From positions 1 through 5,582 of the forward strand of contig CALCHM010000064.1 of NCBI GenBank assembly GCA_937901345.1: 5,582 nucleotides of DNA. The letters run 5' to 3'. Below the pieces are notes generated by a model. That model had not been told where the DNA came from. It was given only the letters and a program-made list of their open reading frames with translations, and did not search any database. A program made the position numbers and the translations under genes. Of the stretch, positions 1 to 5,582 are shown in pieces (position 1 is the first letter of the stretch; each line of letters opens with the position of its first letter). The DNA comes from an uncultured Prevotella sp. (GTDB taxonomy: Bacteria; Bacteroidota; Bacteroidia; Bacteroidales; Bacteroidaceae).

Positions 1-336
1 ATGGGAGGTAGTTGTGATGTATTTATCGACTTTGGCTATCCTTATGTGGTAAACGATGATCAATGTACACAAAACACCTTTGACAACGGTGTGGAATATT
101 TTGGCAAAGACCATGTGGAATGGTTGGATATGCGAATGACGGCCGAAGATTTTGCATTCTTTGCTCAAAAGATACCGGCATGTTATTTCCGTGTAGGTAC
201 TCATATAAAGGATACACCCATCACCAATCTGCATCGCCCCAATCTGATGATAGACGAAAAATCTATAGAATATGCAATGGGATTTATGGCTTATAATGCC
301 ATAGAAGCACTACGATTAAAGACTAAAAAGAAATAA
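1..336 (+). CDS. M20-family amidohydrolase/metallopeptidase, C-terminal part (truncated by window edge)
   Basis: This is the last 111 residues of what should be a protein of about 390 residues; the 5' part lies outside the window, so the ATG at position 1 is probably an internal Met rather than the start. The motif MTAEDFAFF (residues 46-54) matches the M20D (aminoacylase/carboxypeptidase) block around AEDF. The stretch THIKDTPITNLHRPNLMIDE (67-86) matches the closing block, in which the His (here H78) is a conserved metal-site residue of the family. The start of the fragment, with FGYPYVVND, resembles the end of the lid domain returning to the catalytic domain. Family members hydrolyse N-acyl amino acids or peptide-like amides using a di-metal centre; the substrate cannot be told from this fragment. 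No signal peptide can be judged. The gene ends with tandem in-frame stops (TAA TAA, 334-339). GC is about 40% over the first 300 bases, lower than in the genes downstream. It lies 38 bp upstream of the S46 peptidase and is probably cotranscribed with it. Confidence 0.85.
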   Translation: MGGSCDVFIDFGYPYVVNDDQCTQNTFDNGVEYFGKDHVEWLDMRMTAEDFAFFAQKIPACYFRVGTHIKDTPITNLHRPNLMIDEKSIEYAMGFMAYNAIEALRLKTKKK

Positions 337-374
337 TAAACAATAAACATATAACGTATTAACAAGCATTTATT

Positions 375-2483
375 ATGAAGAAAGTATTTATTACACTACT
401 TGTCGCACTGCTTTCGTTTCCATCTATAGCCGACGAAGGTATGTGGATTCCAATGTTGCTCAAACGCAACGAAGCCGATATGCAACAGAAAGGTATGAAG
501 ATTTCGGCCGAAGATATTTATAGTATTAATCAAGCTTGCCTCAAAGATGCCATAGTACTATTTGGAGGCGGATGTACCGGGGAGTTTGTTTCTGATAAGG
601 GGTTGCTGTTTACCAACCACCATTGCGGCTACTCCTACATAGCACGTAACAGTACCTTGGAACACAACTATCTTGCCAATGGTTTTTGGGCCAAATCACT
701 TGAAGAAGAGATACCTTGTCCCGGTCTTAGCGTTACCCGCTTGGTAAGAATGGAAGATGTAACTGCACAAGTTCTTGATGGCGTGACTGACAATATGGGT
801 GAAACCGAACGTGCGAAGCAGGTGGAAGAGAACATCAAAACCATAACACAAAAGGCTACCGAAGGTACACACTACAAAGCCATAATAAAACCGTTCTACT
901 ACGGCAACCAATACTTTATGTACGTCAACGAGGTGTTTACCGACGTGCGTATGGTGGGTACACCACCATCAAATATAGGCAAATTTGGTGGCGATACCGA
1001 CAACTGGATGTGGCCACGCCATACTGCCGACTTCTCGATGTTCCGTATCTACACTGCTCCCGATGGCTCACCGGCCGAATACTCCAAAGATAATGTGCCT
1101 TTGAAACCTAAACATCACCTACCTATCAACATCAAAGGTGTGGAAGAGAACGACTTTGCTATGATTATGGGATTTCCCGGACGTACGAGTCGCTACCTTA
1201 CTGCTTCAGAAGTGAAACTCCGCACACAGAGTCAGAACTTCCCCATCAATCTTGCGGGTGAGGCACAACTCAACTTTATGAAAGCGTTGATGGATCGCGA
1301 CAGTGTTGCCAACCTCAAATTGGCTGACGAGTATATGAGTCTTGGTAACGTTGTAAAGAACTTCGGTGGCATGAACGAAAGCGTGAAGAAGACGGGGTTG
1401 ATGGGCATTAAGGCGAACGAAGAAAAGGCATTCATGGACTTTGCCAAACGTAGCGAAAAAACGGAATATCTCCATATTGTTGGTCGCATCGATTCGCTGG
1501 TAACTGCCGTTGAAGATACGCTTCACGACTATTACCTGTTGAACTACACCTTCGGGGCTATGAAGTTTAACATACGTACTTCGTTGGTGGACAACTACAT
1601 CAAAGTTCTCGAAGCAGACAGCACTGAAGCGCTTTCCACAGCAGCTGACGCATTGCGCGAAGCACAGAAGATGGTAGCAGGAGTTGATCTTGACTTCGAC
1701 CGCGCCACAGTCGAACTTCTCATCCCCTATTGGGTGAAGTATAATCGCCTCGGATTGAATCCCCTCGTTTCTGACGGAAACTATAAGACGCTCATTGAGA
1801 ATATTTACACCCAAAGTATATTCCGATCCGCCGAAACGCTTGAAGCATTCCTTGCGGCACCCTCTGCTGATGTGTTGAAGAACGATCCTCTTTACACATA
1901 CTGGAAGCAATATTCACAATTCTCCAAGGGCAACTTTGGAGATGCACTTAATCATTATAATGTCAAGCGTGCAGAATTAGACAAGATTTACACGCGCGGT
2001 CTTTGCGAAATGTACAACTGGTCAAAGGCTCCCGATGCTAATTTCACGCTCCGCATGACTTACGGGCACGTGATGGGCTATTCGCCTCGCGATGCCGTGA
2101 AGTATGATTGGAACACCGTTCTTGACGGTATGTTAGAAAAGGAAAATCCCAAGGACCCCGACTATGTAATGAACGAAGACCTCCGCAAGTTCTACCTTTC
2201 AGGCAACTACGCCGGTTATGCCCGCAAGGATGGTAAACTCCCCACATGCTTCCTCTCTAACAATGATATCACTGGTGGTAATTCAGGTTCGCCCGTTATG
2301 AACGCGAAGGGTGAACTCATCGGTATCGCCTTTGATGGGAACATTGAAAGTCTTTCAAGCGACCTCCGCTTCAATCCCGAATTGCAGCGCTGCATCAATG
2401 TCGACATCCGCTATGTGCTCTTCTTAATTGACACCTTTGGCGGCAGCAGTTACGTGTTGGACGAAATGGAAATTCGCAAGTAA
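375..2483 (+). CDS. S46-family serine dipeptidyl peptidase, DPP7-like
   Basis: This complete 702-residue protein has the usual S46 length of about 700. Residues 1-19 form a Sec signal peptide (KK, hydrophobic core, FPSIA) with likely cleavage before DEGMW, the typical mature S46 start, so the enzyme is periplasmic or exported. The chymotrypsin-like triad is visible: H83 in TNHHCGY (81-86), D219 in NWMWPRHTADF (210-220) and S637 in GGNSGSP (634-640). N210, W211 and D654 fall where S46 enzymes bind the substrate N-terminus. The long insert between Asp and Ser is the helical domain that caps the cleft and enforces dipeptide release. The residue 18 after the catalytic Ser is Gly655. P. gingivalis DPP11 has Arg673 there, giving Asp/Glu preference, while DPP7-type enzymes have Gly, so broad or hydrophobic P1 specificity is inferred. 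No type IX secretion C-terminal domain is seen; the protein ends in EIRK. The M20 gene upstream suggests a peptide-use operon. The ATG at 375 is chosen because it gives the signal peptide directly. Confidence 0.95.
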   Translation: MKKVFITLLVALLSFPSIADEGMWIPMLLKRNEADMQQKGMKISAEDIYSINQACLKDAIVLFGGGCTGEFVSDKGLLFTNHHCGYSYIARNSTLEHNYLANGFWAKSLEEEIPCPGLSVTRLVRMEDVTAQVLDGVTDNMGETERAKQVEENIKTITQKATEGTHYKAIIKPFYYGNQYFMYVNEVFTDVRMVGTPPSNIGKFGGDTDNWMWPRHTADFSMFRIYTAPDGSPAEYSKDNVPLKPKHHLPINIKGVEENDFAMIMGFPGRTSRYLTASEVKLRTQSQNFPINLAGEAQLNFMKALMDRDSVANLKLADEYMSLGNVVKNFGGMNESVKKTGLMGIKANEEKAFMDFAKRSEKTEYLHIVGRIDSLVTAVEDTLHDYYLLNYTFGAMKFNIRTSLVDNYIKVLEADSTEALSTAADALREAQKMVAGVDLDFDRATVELLIPYWVKYNRLGLNPLVSDGNYKTLIENIYTQSIFRSAETLEAFLAAPSADVLKNDPLYTYWKQYSQFSKGNFGDALNHYNVKRAELDKIYTRGLCEMYNWSKAPDANFTLRMTYGHVMGYSPRDAVKYDWNTVLDGMLEKENPKDPDYVMNEDLRKFYLSGNYAGYARKDGKLPTCFLSNNDITGGNSGSPVMNAKGELIGIAFDGNIESLSSDLRFNPELQRCINVDIRYVLFLIDTFGGSSYVLDEMEIRK

Positions 2484-2503
2484 ACATTCGCCCTGTAGGC
2501 ATT

Positions 2504-2540
2504 AAAATGGTGGAGGCATCTGTGGTGTCTCCATTGTTTT
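2504..2540 (+). terminator. Hairpin, possible terminator after the S46 peptidase gene
   Basis: Bases 2504-2518 (AAAATGGTGGAGGCA) can pair with 2526-2540 (TGTCTCCATTGTTTT) across a 7-base loop. This gives 15 consecutive pairs with G·U wobbles; the core is TGGAGGCA/TGTCTCCA. The A-run on the left and T-run on the right are the usual terminator arrangement, and more T-rich sequence follows (CCTTTTG). It begins 20 bp after the S46 stop. The antiporter ATG is only 30 bp beyond it and I recognise no promoter between them, so partial read-through or an RNA-processing role is also possible. Confidence 0.5.
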
Positions 2541-2570
2541 GCCTTTTGCACTATAAAAATCTTTATCCAA

Positions 2571-4013
2571 ATGCAACAACGCACACCTTCATCTTTCGTT
2601 TCCTTTGTGCCCCTCCTCGTGCTTGTGGCGCTTCTTTCTGTCACCATTTATGCCTTTGGTGACGGTGCGCTGTCGGGTGGCAGTCAAATCTGTTTGCTGG
2701 TAGCGTCTGCCGTATGTGCCACGATAGGCATGTGGGGTTACGGCATCGCGTGGAAGCATTTTGAACAAGCCATAGAAACGAACGTCAAGCGCGTATCTGA
2801 GGCTGTATTTATCCTTCTCGTCATCGGTGCGCTTTCGGGCATTTGGATGATCAGTGGCATTGTACCCACGATGATATATTATGGCCTTCAGATTATCCAC
2901 CCCACGTTTTTCTTACTAACAACGTGTGTGCTCTGTGCCGTCGTGTCGCTGATGACGGGGAGTTCGTGGACCACAGTTGCCACTATTGGTGTTGCACTTA
3001 TCGGCATCGGTCAGGCACAAGGTTTTCACGAAGGATGGGTGGCTGGCGCAATTATCTCGGGCGCCTATTTTGGCGATAAGATGTCACCACTTTCCGACAC
3101 CACCGTGCTGGCATCTTCCACTGTAGGCGTACGCTTATTCACACACATCCGCTACTTGATTTACACCACTATTCCCGCACTCTTTTGCGCCCTTGTGGTT
3201 TACCTCATCGCAGGTTTCACCCTTCCTGCAGGCGATGCCACCTCCATCCAAACTTATGCCACCGCGCTCGAGGCCAGGTTCGATATAACTCCCTGGGCGT
3301 TGCTCGTCCCCCTGCTTACGGCCGTAATGATATGGAAGCGCTTGCCTTCGCTCATCACCCTTTTCCTTTCTACCCTGATGGCTGTAGTTTTTGCCTTGCT
3401 TTATCAACCTGATGTGTTGTTAGAAATCGCGTCAAGCGGTACTGACGCATTGGCGTTGTTTAAAGGAACGATGCAATCCGTCTTTGGGGCAACCCAGTTG
3501 GAGATGGGGTCAGCCGAACTCAACGACCTTGTGAGTACAGGAGGCATGGCAGGAATGATGGATACGATATGGTTAATTCTTTGCGCCATGTGTTTTGGCG
3601 GAGTCATGTCTGCCGGAGGTTTCTTGGCAGGAATCTCACGCGTGTTCCTTTGCTTCGTGCGCCGCACCTTTAGTCTTGTGGCGTCAACGGTAGGTTCTGG
3701 AATCTTATTCAACATCGTTACCGCCGACCAATACATTTCCATCATCTTAACGGGCAACATGTTTAAGCAGACCTATCACGACAATGGTTATGAAGCTCGC
3801 CTTCTGAGTCGCGCTACTGAAGATGCAGTAACCGTAACCTCGCCCCTGATTCCGTGGAACACGTGTGGTATGACGCAGGCCACGGTCATGGGAGTCGCCA
3901 CGTGGACGTATTTGCCTTATGCGGTTTTTAATTATCTCTGTCCAGTGTTCTCGATTCTGATTGCCGCCACTGGTTTCAGAATTTATAAAAAGTCAATGGG
4001 CGACGGAGAATAA
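2571..4013 (+). CDS. nhaC: NhaC-family Na+/H+ antiporter (inner membrane)
   Basis: This complete 480-residue polytopic membrane protein has roughly 11-12 hydrophobic segments, the usual size for the NhaC family. Family blocks are visible: MTGSSWTTVATIG (128-140), the hallmark GAYFGDKMSPLSDTT (164-178) with charged residues D169, K170 and D176, TADQYI (384-389), and ATEDAVTVTSPLIPWNTCG (415-433) near the C-terminus. Characterised family members exchange Na+ for H+ (Bacillus NhaC), and one, MleN, couples malate/lactate exchange to Na+/H+. Sodium/proton exchange is the safest prediction; an organic-acid substrate cannot be excluded. The ATG at 2571 is chosen because it directly precedes the first membrane segment; no Shine-Dalgarno sequence is present, as is common in Bacteroidetes. 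The gene sits 87 bp after the S46 stop with a hairpin in the gap, so it may be a separate transcript. Local GC is about 53% in the first codons, higher than in the M20 gene. No clear terminator follows it. Confidence 0.93.
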   Translation: MQQRTPSSFVSFVPLLVLVALLSVTIYAFGDGALSGGSQICLLVASAVCATIGMWGYGIAWKHFEQAIETNVKRVSEAVFILLVIGALSGIWMISGIVPTMIYYGLQIIHPTFFLLTTCVLCAVVSLMTGSSWTTVATIGVALIGIGQAQGFHEGWVAGAIISGAYFGDKMSPLSDTTVLASSTVGVRLFTHIRYLIYTTIPALFCALVVYLIAGFTLPAGDATSIQTYATALEARFDITPWALLVPLLTAVMIWKRLPSLITLFLSTLMAVVFALLYQPDVLLEIASSGTDALALFKGTMQSVFGATQLEMGSAELNDLVSTGGMAGMMDTIWLILCAMCFGGVMSAGGFLAGISRVFLCFVRRTFSLVASTVGSGILFNIVTADQYISIILTGNMFKQTYHDNGYEARLLSRATEDAVTVTSPLIPWNTCGMTQATVMGVATWTYLPYAVFNYLCPVFSILIAATGFRIYKKSMGDGE

Positions 4014-4093
4014 ACGACAGGCACACGGTATCATTTCTCCTTTTTCCCTTTTCATTTCTACCCATTGACACGCTAAAAATGAAATAAATTCGT

Positions 4094-4101
4094 TACCTTA
4101 G
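4094..4101 (+). promoter_or_regulatory. Possible Bacteroidetes -7 promoter element for manC
   Basis: TACCTTAG matches the Bacteroidetes -7 consensus TAnnTTTG at five of six fixed positions and sits in an A/T-rich stretch (CTAAAAATGAAATAAATTCG) followed by GCAA, a common context for these promoters. No TTG -33 box lies at 19-21 bp; the nearest TTG (4065-4067, within TTGACA) is 26 bp away. Transcription would start near 4106-4110, right at the foot of the leader hairpin. Confidence 0.4.
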
Positions 4102-4109
4102 CAACCGCG

Positions 4110-4159
4110 AAGCAACAATGCCTTGAGTGAATGCGTCACTCCTTAGCATGTAGTTGCTT
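4110..4159 (+). promoter_or_regulatory. Structured 5' leader (interrupted hairpin) of manC
   Basis: Three nested inverted repeats stack into one long hairpin. AAGCAAC (4110-4116) pairs with GTTGCTT (4153-4159), ATGC (4118-4121) with GCAT (4146-4149), and GAGTGA (4125-4130) with TCACTC (4136-4141). That is 17 perfect pairs with two small internal loops (1x3 and 3x4) and a 5-base apical loop, ATGCG (4131-4135). It lies between the putative -7 element and the manC start, so it would form the 5' end of the mRNA. No T-run follows, so it is not a terminator. A mRNA-stabilising leader, a protein-binding site or a translational control element are all possible; I do not recognise it as a known riboswitch. 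Confidence 0.55.
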
Positions 4160-4190
4160 GTTACTGATACATATAAAACCATTACCATGA
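4131..4190 (+). other. Possible 19-codon leader ORF overlapping the manC start
   Basis: An ATG placed exactly in the apical loop of the leader hairpin opens a 19-codon reading frame (MRHSLACSCLLLIHIKPLP). Its TGA stop (4188-4190) overlaps the manC ATG (4187-4189) in the ATGA arrangement typical of translational coupling. The peptide has no family resemblance I know and no Shine-Dalgarno sequence. Short ORFs like this arise by chance, so translation is speculative. Confidence 0.2.
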
Positions 4191-5272
4191 TGAATAATAA
4201 GAACTTTTGCGTGATTATGGCAGGCGGCATCGGTCGCCGTTTGTGGCCTTACAGTCGTAAGCGCTTGCCCAAGCAATTTGTTGACTTCTTCGGCACAGGT
4301 CAGACGCTCTTGCAGCAGACCTTCGAACGCTATGTCAAATTCATTCCTGTAGAAAACATCTACATTTCTACCTTTGAGGAATATGTAGACATCGTGAAAC
4401 AACAACTTCCGGAGGTGAAGGACAACCAGATTTTGGTTGAGCCCGTTCAACTCTCCACGGCTCCAGCCGCTGCTTGGACTGCACTCTATTTGACCCACCG
4501 TTTCGGGGGCGGCAACCTCATCATCACACCTGCCGACCAGTATATCGTGAATGAAGACCAATTTGTAGAACAGGTATCGTGCGGATTGGAATATGTTGCT
4601 ACTCACGACAACTTCCTGGCAGTCGGCGTGCGCCCCACTACTCCCAACACAGGGTATGGTTACATCCAGATGGACGACGAAAAGGATGGAACCTATCCCA
4701 AGGTGAAATCCTTTACGGAAAAGCCCGACTTGCAGTTTGCTGAGATGTTCGTAAACAGTGGTGAATTCCTTTGGAACTCAGGAATGTTCCTGTGCAACCT
4801 TTCCACAATGCTGGACATGTTGGCACACGAACTCCCCGCATTCTCTGGTTGTGTAGAAACGGCACGCTCGGGCGCTAGTGAGCAACAGATGACGGAACTT
4901 TTCTACACCACCTACCCCTCAATGGACCATCAGTCCATCGACCTCCTGCTTCTCGAGAAGACGCGCAACGTCGTTGTCATGGCCTGCAATTTCGGATGGG
5001 CCGACATCGGTTCTTGGCCCGAACTGCATGAGGTAGAGCAGAAAGATAGCGATGACAATGCCGTGATTTCTTCCACAAAAGTACTCTTCGACAAGGCTTA
5101 CGGTAACCTCGTTTGCCTTCCCGACGCTAAGGCGGCTGTTATTGCTGGTCTCGAAGGTTATTTGGTGGCTGAGAAAGACGGTGTGCTCGTTGTTTGCCCC
5201 AACCACGATGCTGCCATTGTGCGTCGCCTCGTTACGGAAGCACAGATGAAACTTGGCGAAGAGTTCGTGTAA
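4187..5272 (+). CDS. manC: Mannose-1-phosphate guanylyltransferase (GDP-mannose pyrophosphorylase), single-domain
   Basis: This 361-residue cytosolic nucleotidyltransferase is predicted to make GDP-mannose from GTP and mannose-1-phosphate, the donor for mannose- and fucose-containing glycans. The N-terminal pyrophosphorylase signature GGIGRRLWPYSRKRLPKQF (13-31) includes the catalytic Lys29. Further blocks are TPADQYI (114-120), FTEKP (176-180), FLWNSGMF (194-201), SID (250-252) and GWADIGSW (270-277). It lacks the C-terminal cupin isomerase domain of the fused ManC/AlgA type and matches the length of Bacteroidetes single-domain enzymes. Two usually conserved spots differ: the RNTAP motif reads LSTAP (89-93) and the SDH/ADH motif reads ADQ (116-118), so it may be a divergent paralogue with changed substrate or activity. 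The ATG at 4187 is preferred because homology begins at once (NNKNFCVIMAGG). An in-frame TTG at 4154 lies inside the leader hairpin, and ATG 4190 is an equal alternative. It ends with tandem stops (TAA TAG) and is probably a single-gene transcript between its own leader and terminator. Confidence 0.9.
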   Translation: MMNNKNFCVIMAGGIGRRLWPYSRKRLPKQFVDFFGTGQTLLQQTFERYVKFIPVENIYISTFEEYVDIVKQQLPEVKDNQILVEPVQLSTAPAAAWTALYLTHRFGGGNLIITPADQYIVNEDQFVEQVSCGLEYVATHDNFLAVGVRPTTPNTGYGYIQMDDEKDGTYPKVKSFTEKPDLQFAEMFVNSGEFLWNSGMFLCNLSTMLDMLAHELPAFSGCVETARSGASEQQMTELFYTTYPSMDHQSIDLLLLEKTRNVVVMACNFGWADIGSWPELHEVEQKDSDDNAVISSTKVLFDKAYGNLVCLPDAKAAVIAGLEGYLVAEKDGVLVVCPNHDAAIVRRLVTEAQMKLGEEFV

Positions 5273-5311
5273 TAGCGAACGCATAGAAATATCATAACAT
5301 ACAAACACAAT

Positions 5312-5356
5312 AGGTGGGTGTGTCGAAATGAAAGTTTTGGCGCACCCACTTTTGTT
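5312..5356 (+). terminator. Strong Rho-independent terminator of manC
   Basis: GTGGGTGTGTCGAAA (5314-5328) pairs with TTTTGGCGCACCCAC (5335-5349) along all 15 positions, with three G·U wobbles and a 6-base loop (5329-5334). Two more weak pairs extend the base. The run TTTTGTT follows at 5350-5356. It starts 40 bp after the manC stop. The hairpin also forms on the opposite strand but lacks a good T-run there, so + strand termination is the main reading. Confidence 0.82.
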
Positions 5357-5360
5357 AAAG

Positions 5361-5510
5361 TACCTCAAGGGTTTCACACAAAGAAGCGCAGAAAGCACAT
5401 GCAATGCTCGTAGCCATGACGTGCACCCAGATCCAAAACTCGCAACCCCAAGGGACGTAACGGGTGACCTAAGACTGCGTAAACAAAGAATCCCACCTGC
5501 AACCTCATTT
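5361..5510. ncRNA. Candidate structured non-coding RNA (orientation unresolved)
   Basis: No convincing protein gene lies here, but the sequence folds compactly. GGGTTTC (5369-5375) pairs with GAATCCC (5488-5494) with one mismatch, followed by an A-rich bubble and then CGCAG (5387-5391) with CTGCG (5475-5479). Inside are two hairpins: one closed by CAC/GTG (5396-5398/5421-5423) with a GCT-CGT-AGC tip, and one closed by CACCC/GGGTG (5424-5428/5462-5466). The closing stem, large bubble and inner hairpins recall 6S-like RNAs and the Bacteroidales-1 class of RNA, but I cannot confirm either. As an unverified recollection, the minus-strand translation (such as VHVMATSIACAFCASLCET) resembles short 'hypothetical proteins' annotated in many Bacteroidales genomes, which would suggest a conserved RNA miscalled as coding. 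It lies just after the manC terminator and before the next promoter. No good promoter for it was found on either strand. Confidence 0.42.
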
Positions 5511-5525
5511 TAATCTCCCCAAACC

Positions 5526-5555
5526 TTGTCTGTTTCAACAAATTCCGTAATTTTG
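5526..5555 (+). promoter_or_regulatory. Bacteroidetes-type promoter for a gene beyond the right edge
   Basis: TTG (5526-5528) is followed after exactly 19 bp by TAATTTTG (5548-5555). That is a full match to the Bacteroidetes primary sigma factor -7 consensus TAnnTTTG with a -33 TTG at the standard spacing. GCAAG follows, a common context. Transcription would begin near 5560-5562 and run rightward out of the window; the 20 or so leader bases visible contain no start codon. Confidence 0.68.
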
Positions 5556-5582
5556 CAAGCGTGTGGTGACGATTTTACCCCA

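Noticed and set aside
1206..1910. 234-codon antisense ORF inside the S46 gene
   Set aside because: It is opposite a clearly conserved coding region with no motif of its own; long antisense frames of this kind follow from the codon use of the sense gene.
4050..4084. AT-only inverted repeat TTTCATTT/AAATGAAA as terminator of the antiporter or an operator
   Set aside because: It has only 8 weak pairs across a 19-base loop with no GC core or T-run; such repeats are frequent in AT-rich intergenic DNA.
4065..4093. TTGACA as a sigma70-like -35 box for manC
   Set aside because: No -10-like hexamer lies at 16-18 bp, and the distance to the -7 candidate (26 bp) is too long for the Bacteroidetes consensus.
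4154..4186. N-terminal extension of manC from an in-frame TTG
   Set aside because: The TTG falls in the 3' arm of the leader hairpin, and the extra 11 residues have no family resemblance. Homology starts at the ATG pair at 4187/4190.
4919..5404. 161-codon minus strand ORF spanning the manC end, terminator and RNA candidate
   Set aside because: It crosses the manC 3' end and its terminator, and has no domain signature. Its N-terminal part is simply the translated RNA candidate.
5362..5507. ACCTCA at both ends of the RNA candidate as a target-site duplication of an inserted element
   Set aside because: It is a six-base repeat without terminal inverted repeats or a transposase gene, easily chance.
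5328..5513. 61-codon + strand ORF
   Set aside because: It begins inside the manC terminator hairpin and runs through the RNA candidate. Its composition is unlike a protein and no family is recognisable.
5520..5527. Minus strand -7 element (AAGGTTTG) for the RNA candidate
   Set aside because: It mismatches the first consensus base and has no TTG at 19-21 bp upstream on that strand.

Overview
The window looks like chromosomal DNA from a Bacteroidales bacterium, possibly a Prevotella or Bacteroides relative. The evidence is the gene families (an S46 dipeptidyl peptidase with a signal peptide, an NhaC-type antiporter and a Bacteroidetes-length mannose-1-phosphate guanylyltransferase), start codons without Shine-Dalgarno sequences, and a promoter matching the Bacteroidetes -33/-7 consensus (TTG, 19 bp, TAnnTTTG) at the right edge. 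The genus cannot be fixed from this sequence. No mobile element, tRNA, rRNA or CRISPR array was seen, and all recognised genes are on the + strand.

Layout. Positions 1-336 hold the C-terminal end of an M20-family amidohydrolase/peptidase. After 38 bp comes a complete S46 serine dipeptidyl peptidase (375-2483) with an intact catalytic triad and a DPP7-like specificity residue. These two probably share a transcript and act in peptide use: the secreted or periplasmic DPP releases dipeptides, and the M20 enzyme hydrolyses amide or peptide bonds. A hairpin at 2504-2540 may end that unit. Next is an NhaC-family Na+/H+ antiporter (2571-4013).

A 173-bp intergenic region (4014-4186) follows. It has a possible -7 promoter element and a 17-bp interrupted hairpin directly in front of a mannose-1-phosphate guanylyltransferase (4187-5272, GDP-mannose synthesis). 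A strong Rho-independent terminator (5312-5356) closes that gene.

The last 226 bases have no convincing protein gene. They hold a compact stretch (about 5361-5510) that folds into a branched structure and is a candidate small non-coding RNA. A near-perfect Bacteroidetes promoter (5526-5555) then fires toward a gene beyond the right edge.

The protein genes are ordinary housekeeping or accessory metabolism, and I see no clear new multi-gene system. The points worth a second look are the structured manC leader with a small overlapping ORF, the unusual active-site motifs in the guanylyltransferase, and the putative ncRNA.
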